64,000 nt of DNA from contig NZ_UYZY01000001.1 of NCBI RefSeq assembly GCF_900626075.1, positions 1,054,001-1,118,000 on the forward strand, given 5' to 3'. Positions 6,868 to 14,653 of this stretch are shown one piece after another (the first letter of the stretch is position 1; each line of letters starts with the position of its first letter). The stretch comes from Clostridium transplantifaecale (GTDB lineage: Bacteria > Bacillota > Clostridia > Lachnospirales > Lachnospiraceae). Below the pieces are notes generated by a model that was not told the DNA's origin, searched no databases, and saw only the letters and a program-made list of their open reading frames with translations. Both the position numbers and the translations under genes were made by a program.

Positions 6868-9800
6868 TTACTTTAAAACATTTTTTATGGTTGAGAGAAG
6901 TTCCTTCACATCCACTGGCTTTGCCAGATGACCGTTCATACCGCTCTTGATCGACTTTCTCATATCTTCATCAAACGCGTTCGCCGTCATCGCAATAATC
7001 GGAATGCTCAGGGCATCCGCACGGTTCATTCTGCGGATTTCCCTGGTCGCTTCCAGTCCATTCATGACAGGCATTCTGATATCCATGAGAATCAGGCTGT
7101 AAGCGCCTTCGGCGGATTTGGCGAATTTCTCCACACCTTCCCTGCCGTCTGCAGCAGTATCCACCGTAAAACCATGCATCTCCAGAAGTGTTTTCGCAAT
7201 CTCCGTGTTCAGTTCGTTATCTTCCACCAGAAGAATCCGACAGCCCGAAAAATCGCAGGCATCCTCTTCCGGCTCTGTATGGCTCGTCTCTTCCGGCTCC
7301 TCCGAAACATTAAACCGAAGTACGAAGCTGAACCGGCTTCCCTGGCCTTCCCGGCTTTCCAGCTCAATCTCTCCGCCCATCATCCTGACAAGACTGCTGC
7401 TGATGGAAAGTCCCAGCCCGGTGCCTCCATAGACCGCGGCCGTATAATCCTCTGCCTGTTCGAACGCATTGAAAATTCTTTCCCTGTTTTCAGGGCTGAT
7501 TCCAATACCGTTATCTTCAACAGCAAAACAGATCTCCACCTCGGTATTTTCTTCCGGATGAATACTGCCGATCTTCCTTTCATAGACGGAGAATTTTATC
7601 CTGCCTCCCTCTCCCGTGAATTTAACCGCATTGCTGAGCAGGTTGATTATCACCTGTTTCAGACGCATCAAATCGGCATATACCCATGGATGTTCCACCT
7701 GTATGTCCCGAATATAGGTAATGTCTTTACGGAGCATCTGGTTTTCCATCAAATCGCCTATCTCATCCGCCAGCTTTATGATGCTGCCGCTGTCACTGGC
7801 CAGCTTCATCTTGCCGCTCTCAATCTTGGACATATCAAGAATATCGTTAATCAGACTTAAGAGGTACTGTGATGACTGGTCGATTTTCACGAGGCAGTCT
7901 CCAATCTTCTCTTTCTTCTCTTCCTTCTCCATCGCTATGGCCGTCATGCCGATAATGGCATTCATTGGGGTCCTGATCTCGTGGGACATACGTGAAAGGA
8001 AATCGCTCTTAGCCCGGCTTGCCAGGTCATACCGCTCCCGGTTGATATTCGTCTCAATGATTTTTACAACCTCCTGAAGTTCGGCGCATTCCCCGTCGCT
8101 CCACTGCCTCTGTTCCGCTTTCCGCGTAAAATTGATGGCTCCCATCAGTTTACCGCCGTCATACATCGGAATACAAACACCGGAAGCACCGTCCGCAATA
8201 TGCAGGATATGGCGCTCCTCCACCGTAAACGGATCGTTCTGGGAAAATCTCACATACCCTGATGCAAAACGCTTTAAACAGCGTTCCAGATCCTGGTTTT
8301 TAAAGTGGCATACCGTCGTGTCCGCCACTTCATCTTCATTCCTGTGCCACTGCCTGTACACTCCGGATGCATTGAAATCCCATCGGATATCCGCCATCAG
8401 GATGTCTGATGCATTGTAATTCGTTCCCATCTTTGCAAACAGAACCGAGACAATCGGGCCAACGCGGCCTCCTCTGTCAAAAAGGTTGAAAACCCTGGTC
8501 ACCATGTTCAGCGCCCTCACATTGCCGTTGCTGGCAATTTCGTTGTAATCGCGCTTTTCGATGCACTCTGAGTCAGGCACGTCCTCGCAGAATGTGAGCT
8601 GTGATTTTCTGCGCCTCTTTCCGTAGGCCAGCGCTGCACGCAGTTTCTCCGCGTAATCCGAATAACTGCCTGTCCCGCTGCTCTGTGCCATTGCCGCGGC
8701 GGTCACGGAGATCTCCAAATCCTCGCTGCAGAGGTTTGAGAGCATGTGGTTCATCCGCCCGAAAAAGTCCAGGATTTCTTCCCTGCTAAATCCTCTGAAC
8801 CAAACGAGGATCTCGTCGCCTCCGGCCCTGACCGCAATCAGACGCTTTCCGGATTTTTCAGTTTCGCGCTTCAACTTCAGGATAAAGATCCCCATCTCTT
8901 CCAGCACGGCGTCTCCGAATTCAATCCCGAAGTGGTCGTTCATCTCCTGAAACTTGTCGAGATCCATCAGGAGCATAAAGCCGGAACGGCCAAGTTCCGC
9001 CTCCGCCCGGATAATCTCCTGTCCCACCTTCTCCCTGTAAAGTCCGGTTACGGGATCGACACGGACCGCCTTGCTCTCCATCTGTTCTTTCTCTTTCTGC
9101 TCCTGGATATTGCGGATACTTCCTATTACTTTGCTCTTTTTCCCGGAAGCGTCACAGATTGTTTTGCCGGACATTTCCATCCACTGCCAGCCGTTTGACT
9201 GTGTCAGTGCGCGGAAATCCAGCTCAAATTTGTCGTCCAGGCGCAGAAACATTTTTTTCATCAGCTGCCGGTCTGCGTCATTTAACATCCCGCTCTGCTG
9301 GATGCCTTCGATCAGATTGTCGATACGGCTGCCGTGTCCGCTCTTTTTGCCGTCCGCAAGCAGATTGTAAATCTCGATTGAATTATCTTCTACGTTGTAG
9401 GTATAAATAATGTCCGTACTGCTCTGGAGAGCAAGCAGATAGCGCTCCTTCTCCTCCAGCGCCTTGGCCTCAGCTTTCTTCTGCTTCTCCGTCAGATCCC
9501 AGACCGCGTCGTACAGCGCCTTAATCTCGGCAATGTCCGATTTTCCTCTGTTCTGCGGTCCCTCTTTCCTGACATCCCGGATCCAGTCGGCCAGCTGCGT
9601 GATAGGCCGCGTCAGATAGTGCATCAGAAAATAAATGCAGATAATTCCCACCAGCAGTGATATGAGAACCGCCAAAGCGATATTCCTCGTAATTCTGCTG
9701 CCCATGCCAAACAGGCTGTCCTCCGACTGGACGCCAAACAGCACCCATCCATTTTCAACAAAAGGGGTATTGGGGCTGTACATCGGAAAGGCAACCGCTT

Positions 9801-10824
9801 CGGCGAAATAATTCCGCCCGTCTTCCAGGCCGTCTATCTGGTAGAGGCCCGTATACTGTGTTTCCTTCAGATTCAGGGGCATATTTTCATCCAGGTTCCG
9901 CTTAAGGGTATTACCGCTTAAGAAGAACGGGAGCAGCTCTCCCTCGTCGGTATACTTCGCAATCAGATATCCGCTGTGTTCCCCTGCATTCAGTTCACTG
10001 TAGGGAAGCAGGCCGTTAATAACTGCAGAGGAAATCTCAATTCCCATGACTCCGTATACTTTTCCGCCACACATCAGTGGAACGGAGTAGCTGATCATGC
10101 TGTAGGAATCCTTCGTCCTGTCATTCTCCAGATAAAACGTACTGCTCCAGTATGCCAGATTGTCTTCTTTCGCCCCCGAGTTCACCAGCGCCGCTTTATA
10201 GGGCTTATAGAAAAAGCTGTCCGCCTCAAGCTGCCCCTCCGGCCGGAACAGAAACTTGGAGGTCCAGGAGCTATCGAACGGGATTCCCAAATCATGAGAA
10301 AACTCATAATTCCCCCGCTCCATCAGAAGATCAGAGTAGTCCTTCGGATTCACATAAGGATCCGCATCACGGAAATAAATCCCGCTGCATTTGTATACTT
10401 CCTCTCCCTCTTCTTCCTGTGCCTTTCCTAAGCCGTCGGCCAGGATCAGATAGACGCCGTTTACCCCATTCCTTCTTATTATATCGAGGCTTGGAAGCAG
10501 CATCTGGTTTAACAGCTCCTCTTTCGCTTCCTCGTCCTCCATAAACCCGTGGAGGGTCAGTTGCTTTTCCTCTAAAATCCGTTCCAGGCTGGAGTTCGCA
10601 ATTTCATATTCGCCGGATATATCTGTCCACTGGTGCGTCATGTTATTAGAAAGGATCAGATTTCTGTTTTTTACGATCTGCTCCATAATCCCAACAGAAT
10701 ATTCCTCTAAATGTCTTACCGTTCCTCCAACGTGCACCGCTCCAAGGGCAACCAGCGCCTGGAGCAGCATCACAAACGAGAGCGGTATTAAAAACATCCT
10801 AAGAATTGTCTTCTTTTTACGCAT
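6868..10824 (-). CDS. Cache-HAMP-PAS-GGDEF-GAF hybrid histidine kinase with receiver
   Basis: A 1318-residue membrane sensor. An N-terminal helix (about 9-31) and a second helix (about 380-402) enclose an extracellular Cache-type domain. Then come HAMP (about 403-450), PAS (about 460-575), a GGDEF domain with the motif AGGDEI near 668, a GAF domain (about 770-910), HisKA with phospho-acceptor His near 948 (SHEIRTPMNAI), an ATPase with N, G1 and G2 boxes (NAVKF, DNGIGIS, GGTGLGLS) and a C-terminal receiver with Asp near 1248 (LILMDIRMP). It can therefore in principle both make cyclic-di-GMP and run a phosphorelay. GGDEI deviates at the last motif position, so cyclase activity is uncertain. An AAGGAG site precedes the ATG, and the gene follows the solute-binding lipoprotein by 15 bases. 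Confidence 0.93.
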   Translation of the reverse strand: MRKKKTILRMFLIPLSFVMLLQALVALGAVHVGGTVRHLEEYSVGIMEQIVKNRNLILSNNMTHQWTDISGEYEIANSSLERILEEKQLTLHGFMEDEEAKEELLNQMLLPSLDIIRRNGVNGVYLILADGLGKAQEEEGEEVYKCSGIYFRDADPYVNPKDYSDLLMERGNYEFSHDLGIPFDSSWTSKFLFRPEGQLEADSFFYKPYKAALVNSGAKEDNLAYWSSTFYLENDRTKDSYSMISYSVPLMCGGKVYGVMGIEISSAVINGLLPYSELNAGEHSGYLIAKYTDEGELLPFFLSGNTLKRNLDENMPLNLKETQYTGLYQIDGLEDGRNYFAEAVAFPMYSPNTPFVENGWVLFGVQSEDSLFGMGSRITRNIALAVLISLLVGIICIYFLMHYLTRPITQLADWIRDVRKEGPQNRGKSDIAEIKALYDAVWDLTEKQKKAEAKALEEKERYLLALQSSTDIIYTYNVEDNSIEIYNLLADGKKSGHGSRIDNLIEGIQQSGMLNDADRQLMKKMFLRLDDKFELDFRALTQSNGWQWMEMSGKTICDASGKKSKVIGSIRNIQEQKEKEQMESKAVRVDPVTGLYREKVGQEIIRAEAELGRSGFMLLMDLDKFQEMNDHFGIEFGDAVLEEMGIFILKLKRETEKSGKRLIAVRAGGDEILVWFRGFSREEILDFFGRMNHMLSNLCSEDLEISVTAAAMAQSSGTGSYSDYAEKLRAALAYGKRRRKSQLTFCEDVPDSECIEKRDYNEIASNGNVRALNMVTRVFNLFDRGGRVGPIVSVLFAKMGTNYNASDILMADIRWDFNASGVYRQWHRNEDEVADTTVCHFKNQDLERCLKRFASGYVRFSQNDPFTVEERHILHIADGASGVCIPMYDGGKLMGAINFTRKAEQRQWSDGECAELQEVVKIIETNINRERYDLASRAKSDFLSRMSHEIRTPMNAIIGMTAIAMEKEEKKEKIGDCLVKIDQSSQYLLSLINDILDMSKIESGKMKLASDSGSIIKLADEIGDLMENQMLRKDITYIRDIQVEHPWVYADLMRLKQVIINLLSNAVKFTGEGGRIKFSVYERKIGSIHPEENTEVEICFAVEDNGIGISPENRERIFNAFEQAEDYTAAVYGGTGLGLSISSSLVRMMGGEIELESREGQGSRFSFVLRFNVSEEPEETSHTEPEEDACDFSGCRILLVEDNELNTEIAKTLLEMHGFTVDTAADGREGVEKFAKSAEGAYSLILMDIRMPVMNGLEATREIRRMNRADALSIPIIAMTANAFDEDMRKSIKSGMNGHLAKPVDVKELLSTIKNVLK

Positions 10825-10839
10825 CGCTACTCCTTATCA

Positions 10840-12321
10840 CTATTTGGAGCCATCCTCCTGGTCCGTTTTAGTCCCCTCCACACAAGCTTCCAGCTTCTGC
10901 TTCACCGAAGAAAACCATAAATCAAAGGATTCCTCGGAAATATAATCCTTCACTGCATCCTCAAGGCTTAAACCTTCTGCCAGAAGAGTCTTTACCTGCT
11001 CCCTGTCGGCAACGGCCTTATCGGAAAGGTCGTATTCCAGAACCTTTCTCGCCTTGCTGCCGCCGTCAAAAGCCTTGTTGGTGTAGAGTTCGTTGCTCTT
11101 AACGGCCTTATAGGCTTCCGTTAGCGTATCATACTCTTTTTCAGGCATGCTCACCTGCTTATCTGCCATCACTTTCTCAAGCACCTCAATATCACCTGCG
11201 TCTTTCTTGACAGGAAGATAGCCGGAAGAACAACTGAATTCCGTATTTTTCTCCGCGTCGGTAAACCATTTGAGAAATTCGCAGGCGGCGCTTTCTTTCT
11301 CCTGCGTACTCTTTGTCACTACCATCCCTGCTCCCTGCTGGACAATATATGGTTTCCCTCCCTCAAATCCGGGAACAGGAAGTACGATACAGCCGATTGG
11401 TGTTATGGAATCCCCCACTTCAACCTGATCCGGGAAATATCCGGCCGATGTGGTGGAGCCTGTATAAGCGATCAGCTCCCCTATCTTGACATCGTCGGAA
11501 CGGAAACGTCCGTAAGCTGCAAAATATCCTTTTACAAAGGGAACGTAGTAACAGTCCCAAATTCTTTTAAAAACATCTCTGTCAATCTGAAGCGTCACCT
11601 TCTGTTTTTCCACATGAAAAATTTCGGTTCCCAACTGCATGGAACCAACAATGAAAAGATTGGCAACAGCGTCTCTGCCATAAAATGCCTTTCCGTCATT
11701 CGGAGTATCAGGCGTTTTAGCATCCGTCCAGTCGTAATAAAGCCCGGCAACTCTGACAACGCCTTCCTTTGTCTTCAGGTCATCAAGAGACGCCCCTGTT
11801 TCCGCCGAGAATTCATCCCAAACATTTTTATTCATCATCATGATTTCCGTGGACTTGGCCACCGGAAAAATCTTGAGTTCGCCATTTACCCCTATCTTCC
11901 CTTCCTCTATGTAGGCATCCATATAGGAATTCTGCTCCTCCTCCGTAAAGAACGGGGAGAGATCCGCCAGAAGGCCCTCCTTCTCAAGCTCATATGCCGT
12001 ATCCGCATAGGAAGAAAAGATGCTGGGCATCTCATCGCTGCCCACTTCCTTCTTGCTCGATGCCAGAACCGCATTCTCCAGCTCTGAGACATTACCCTTG
12101 CTGTGTCCTTCCACATAAATGTTCTTTTCTTTGCCTACCGTCTCGTTGAATTCATTGACGAGATCGTCAAAGGCCGCCTTCTGTGAGCCGTTGTAATAAT
12201 GCCAGATTGTAATATCAACCGGATCGCTGTTTTTTACCGTATCAACCGATGCATCCCCCGAACAGCCGGTCATAATCAGGCTGAAAAGCAGAATTGCCGC
12301 CGCTATATTTTTCTTCATCAT
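10840..12321 (-). CDS. Extracellular solute-binding lipoprotein (ABC family 1 type), sensor-linked
   Basis: A 493-residue secreted lipoprotein with lipobox LIMTGC (Cys20 from the first Met), followed by the sugar-type binding fold: VDITIWHYYNGSQKAAFDDLVNEF near the start, ISPIG-like loops and EFLKWFTDAEKNTEFS near the end. The start is one of two adjacent ATG codons (12321 or 12318) behind GGAGGGGG; an upstream in-frame ATG at 12357 is rejected because it has no ribosome site and would spoil the signal peptide. No permease or ATPase genes are nearby; the next gene is the Cache hybrid kinase 15 bases on. The protein may present a ligand to that kinase rather than feed a transporter, which is inference from the operon. 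Confidence 0.9.
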   Translation of the reverse strand: MMKKNIAAAILLFSLIMTGCSGDASVDTVKNSDPVDITIWHYYNGSQKAAFDDLVNEFNETVGKEKNIYVEGHSKGNVSELENAVLASSKKEVGSDEMPSIFSSYADTAYELEKEGLLADLSPFFTEEEQNSYMDAYIEEGKIGVNGELKIFPVAKSTEIMMMNKNVWDEFSAETGASLDDLKTKEGVVRVAGLYYDWTDAKTPDTPNDGKAFYGRDAVANLFIVGSMQLGTEIFHVEKQKVTLQIDRDVFKRIWDCYYVPFVKGYFAAYGRFRSDDVKIGELIAYTGSTTSAGYFPDQVEVGDSITPIGCIVLPVPGFEGGKPYIVQQGAGMVVTKSTQEKESAACEFLKWFTDAEKNTEFSCSSGYLPVKKDAGDIEVLEKVMADKQVSMPEKEYDTLTEAYKAVKSNELYTNKAFDGGSKARKVLEYDLSDKAVADREQVKTLLAEGLSLEDAVKDYISEESFDLWFSSVKQKLEACVEGTKTDQEDGSK

Positions 12322-12386
12322 AATCCCCCTCCATAAACTCCAGGTAAAAATTGGCACGCTTATGATAAACGTTCCGCTTAGCCGTC

Positions 12387-12392
12387 ATTATA
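12387..12392 (-). promoter_or_regulatory. Probable -10 element for the binding protein-kinase operon
   Basis: TATAAT preceded by TGA (extended -10 form) on the minus strand, 66 bases upstream of the start. The -35 region (TTTAAT) is poor. TTATGATA and TATCATAA, 24 bases apart, form an inverted repeat around this site. Confidence 0.55.
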
Positions 12393-12436
12393 TCATAAAC
12401 ATTCTGTGTATTAAAGTCATTTTACTCTATCACATA

Positions 12437-12481
12437 TAAAAAAACCGAAACACTTTACCAGGCTGATAAAATGTTTCGGTT
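12437..12481 (-). terminator. Terminator of the infC-rpmI-rplT operon
   Basis: AACCGAAACA and TGTTTCGGTT form a ten-base perfect stem followed by TTTTTTA on the minus strand, 25 bases after rplT. Confidence 0.92.
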
Positions 12482-12505
12482 ACTTATTTCGCTTTGATAT
12501 CCGAA

Positions 12506-12862
12506 TTATGCTAATTTTGCTTTAGCCAGTTCTGCCAGTTTTGCAAAACCTTCTGCATCGCTGATAGCCATGTCTGATAATACCTTACGGTTCATCTCAA
12601 CACCTGCCAGCTTTAAGCCGTACATGAACTTGCTGTAGGATAAGCCGTTGATACGTGCAGCAGCGTTGATACGTGCGATCCAGAGCTGTCTGAACTGTCT
12701 CTTTCTTTCTTTACGTCCTGCGTAGGAGCTTGTTAATGCTCTCATTACGGACTGTTTTGCGATTCTATACTGTTTGGAACGGGCACCTCTGTAGCCTTTT
12801 GCCAGTTTTAATACTCTATTATGTTTCTTTCTAGCGTTTAATCCGCCTTTAATTCTTGCCAT
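12506..12862 (-). CDS. rplT: 50S ribosomal protein L20
   Basis: L20 binds 23S rRNA early in large-subunit assembly and represses its own operon in Firmicutes by acting on the leader RNA. The 118-residue protein has the basic N-terminal arm ([19 protein letters not shown]) and the conserved [13 protein letters not shown] segment. It is the last gene of infC-rpmI-rplT, 31 bases after rpmI, with AAGGAGGAAT before the ATG. Confidence 0.98.
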   Translation of the reverse strand: MARIKGGLNARKKHNRVLKLAKGYRGARSKQYRIAKQSVMRALTSSYAGRKERKRQFRQLWIARINAAARINGLSYSKFMYGLKLAGVEMNRKVLSDMAISDAEGFAKLAELAKAKLA

Positions 12863-12893
12863 GAGTCAATTCCTCCTTCTTAATCCTCGAATC

Positions 12894-13091
12894 TTATAAG
12901 TATGGTAAAATCTTCTTCATTACCTTGCTGTTTGTTGCGTCGGTAACGATGTCTTTTCTAAGATTTCTCTTTCTCTTAGTAGATTTCTTAGTTAAGATGT
13001 GGGATTTGTAAGCTTTGCTTCTTACTAACTTTCCTGTTCCTGTTGTTTTAAAACGTTTAGCAGCAGCTCTGCTTGTTTTCATTTTAGGCAT
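12894..13091 (-). CDS. rpmI: 50S ribosomal protein L35
   Basis: A 65-residue basic large-subunit protein: [20 protein letters not shown] at the start and [21 protein letters not shown] at the end, the full family pattern. ATG 13091 is chosen because AAGGAGG lies just upstream; an in-frame upstream ATG at 13259 lies inside infC and is ignored. Second gene of the infC operon. Confidence 0.98.
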   Translation of the reverse strand: MPKMKTSRAAAKRFKTTGTGKLVRSKAYKSHILTKKSTKRKRNLRKDIVTDATNSKVMKKILPYL

Positions 13092-13122
13092 AGTAAAATT
13101 CCTCCTTAGATATTTGTCTATT

Positions 13123-13629
13123 TTAACGTTTTGCAGATAAAAACAATACGATGCTTCTTCCTTCAACTTTTGCAGGCTTATCGACTGTTGCGATATCAGC
13201 GAGCTTTTCTGCAAAATCGTCAAGAATGTACTTTGACTTGAACATGTGAGCCATCTCACGACCTCTAAAACGCAGTGTAACCTTCACCTTGTTGCCCTTT
13301 TCAAGAAACTTACGTGCGGCATTTGTCTTGGTGTTTAAGTCGTTGTCATCGATATTCGGTGACAAGCGTACCTCTTTCACATCGATTACTTTCTGTTTCT
13401 TTTTGGCTTCTTTCTCTTTCCTTGCCAGCTCGTATCTGTATTTACCGTAATCGATAATCTTGCAGACCGGCGGCTTAGCTGTCGGAGCAATCTTTACCAG
13501 GTCAAGCTCTGCATCCTTTGCAAGTTTTAAAGCGTCTTTAGCAGGCATAATTCCAAGCTGCTCTCCGTTCTCGCCAACCAAACGAACCTCTCTGTCTCTA
13601 ATCTGTTCGTTAATCATTAAATCGCTAAT
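13123..13629 (-). CDS. infC: Translation initiation factor IF-3, AUU start codon
   Basis: IF-3 checks start-codon choice on the 30S subunit. The protein has the N-terminal domain ([30 protein letters not shown]) and the C-terminal domain ([27 protein letters not shown]). The start is taken as ATT at 13629, not the in-frame ATG at 13617: the ATT lies nine bases after a GGGGG ribosome site, while the ATG would be 21 bases away, and the resulting M-S-D-L-M-I-N-E-Q start matches known IF-3 N-termini. A non-AUG start is the classical device for IF-3 self-control. First gene of the operon. Confidence 0.95.
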   Translation of the reverse strand: MSDLMINEQIRDREVRLVGENGEQLGIMPAKDALKLAKDAELDLVKIAPTAKPPVCKIIDYGKYRYELARKEKEAKKKQKVIDVKEVRLSPNIDDNDLNTKTNAARKFLEKGNKVKVTLRFRGREMAHMFKSKYILDDFAEKLADIATVDKPAKVEGRSIVLFLSAKR

Positions 13630-13672
13630 AGTCGTGCACCCCCATCACATGATGAATAATATTTATATACTG

Positions 13673-13708
13673 CAAAAAATAAGTGGATAGCCAGACTATC
13701 CACTTATC
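13673..13708 (-). terminator. Attenuator in the infC leader (L20-leader type)
   Basis: ATAAGTGGATAG and CTATCCACTTAT pair perfectly around a five-base loop and are followed by TTTTTTGC, about 45 bases upstream of infC and within its transcript. It is a terminator placed to stop transcription before the coding region, as in the L20-controlled leaders of Firmicutes. Confidence 0.85.
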
Positions 13709-13826
13709 ATAATAGGAAATCCAATTAAGGAATTTTCGATAAATTATGAACCCACGGTCACTTACTCGTGCCGGGGTGAGGCGGATACCTGCTTTCCTGT
13801 ATATGTTGTAAGTATTCTCACAACCT
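13709..13826 (-). ncRNA. infC operon leader, probable L20-binding regulatory RNA
   Basis: About 120 transcribed bases between the promoter and the attenuator. Minus-strand segments such as CAGGTATCCGCCTCACCCCGG and GAGTAAGTGACCGTGGGTTC suggest a folded leader that competes with the attenuator. Assignment as an L20 leader rests on position and gene order; a covariance search with the L20-leader model was not possible. Confidence 0.65.
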
Positions 13827-13831
13827 AAGTA

Positions 13832-13860
13832 ACTATACTACAAGAGTTTTAAAATGTCAA
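13832..13860 (-). promoter_or_regulatory. Promoter of the infC operon
   Basis: Consensus TTGACA (13855-13860) and TATAGT (13832-13837) with 17 bases between, minus strand. Confidence 0.9.
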
Positions 13861-13874
13861 CTATTTTTTTAATT

Positions 13875-14060
13875 GAGATGCTGGGACGCCTCTGTAAGAT
13901 GGCGGACAGGGTGGATGGATGAATGAGTCTTCAGTCCCGGTTTTCAGGTTGTGGTGAGGGGGAATCCAGGAGAAAAAATTCCTACGGGGACCCGCTTCCG
14001 CTTGTGAAGCGCACAGCGGATGCTAAGCTCGTGAGGGACCTCGCCAAGCACCGGCGGCGA
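13875..14060. repeat. Nested palindromic repeat, copy 1 (one arm only)
   Basis: Starts with TTGAGATGC and GGACGCCTCTGTAAGATGGC as in copy 3, contains GTCTTCAGTCCCGG at 13927-13940, then the inner arm of the long copies in reverse orientation (GAATCCAGGAGAAAAAATTC, CCTACGGGGAC, CGCACAGCGGATGCTAAG). It ends at about 14060 without the closing GGGACTGAAGAC arm. No protein is predicted: the open frame over it is a by-product of the repeat. Confidence 0.8.
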
Positions 14061-14091
14061 TCTTATTTGGGGGCTGAATTATTAAAAGCCG

Positions 14092-14136
14092 GGGAAACCG
14101 GACGTCTAATAAAGACGATTCGTTTTCCCCGGCTTC
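14092..14136 (-). terminator. Terminator of the DUF1540 gene
   Basis: AAGCCGGGGAAA and TTTCCCCGGCTTTT form a strong minus-strand hairpin with a short T-tail, about 40 bases after the stop. Confidence 0.8.
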
Positions 14137-14177
14137 TGCACAGATGCGGGGTTCCGTCCTTAATGGAATGGAACCTG

Positions 14178-14492
14178 TTATCTTGCCTTGAAGCTGGAAC
14201 ACTCCGTGCCCTGTGCCTCGACTGCATCGCCGCCTGTGATTCCGATATGCTCGGCCTCGCAGAAACGATCTTTGTTGAATACACAGTTTACGGCCTCACA
14301 CTCTACTTCCAGTCTGTTTTCCGGTGTTTTGAACATGTTGCGGAACATTCCGCCCTTGTTCTCATCGTAGCTGCCGCAGCATGTATCACATTTCTCATGT
14401 GCGGACTGGCCTTCTACGACGATTGCGTTTTTACAGCAGCAGTTTTCAGAGTTATGAAGACATCCCGTTACGTTACAATCCAATTTTGTCAT
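14178..14492 (-). CDS. DUF1540 cysteine-rich protein
   Basis: A 104-residue small protein with two cysteine-rich DUF1540 units. Unit one is near residues 5-40 (LDCNVTGCLHNSENCCCKN with later CDTCC) and unit two near 63-103 (VECEAVNCVFNKDRFCEAEHI ending in GTECSSF). The spacing of cysteines suggests metal binding, but no biochemical role is established for the family. A strong AGGAGGAG site lies before the ATG. It is a single-gene unit with its own terminator, between the infC operon and thrS. Confidence 0.9.
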   Translation of the reverse strand: MTKLDCNVTGCLHNSENCCCKNAIVVEGQSAHEKCDTCCGSYDENKGGMFRNMFKTPENRLEVECEAVNCVFNKDRFCEAEHIGITGGDAVEAQGTECSSFKAR

Positions 14493-14653
14493 GACGTGCT
14501 CCTCCTGTTTCGTTGTTTACGGCGAAAAACCGGCAAAGCTCTCTTTTCACCGTCTCTTTACATCCTCTTCGGACAGTAATTCAGATACAGGTTTAGTATG
14601 TGCCGTCACAGGCAAAATATTCTTTTTTATAATTTAAAGCATACTGCTTATTT

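Noticed and set aside
12894..13259. 121-residue version of rpmI
   Set aside because: The added N-terminus lies inside infC; L35 proteins are about 65 residues and AAGGAGG precedes ATG 13091.
13923..14579. Open frame of 218 codons on + strand
   Set aside because: It runs over repeat copy 1, a terminator and the antisense of the DUF1540 gene; composition is not coding and there is no ribosome site.
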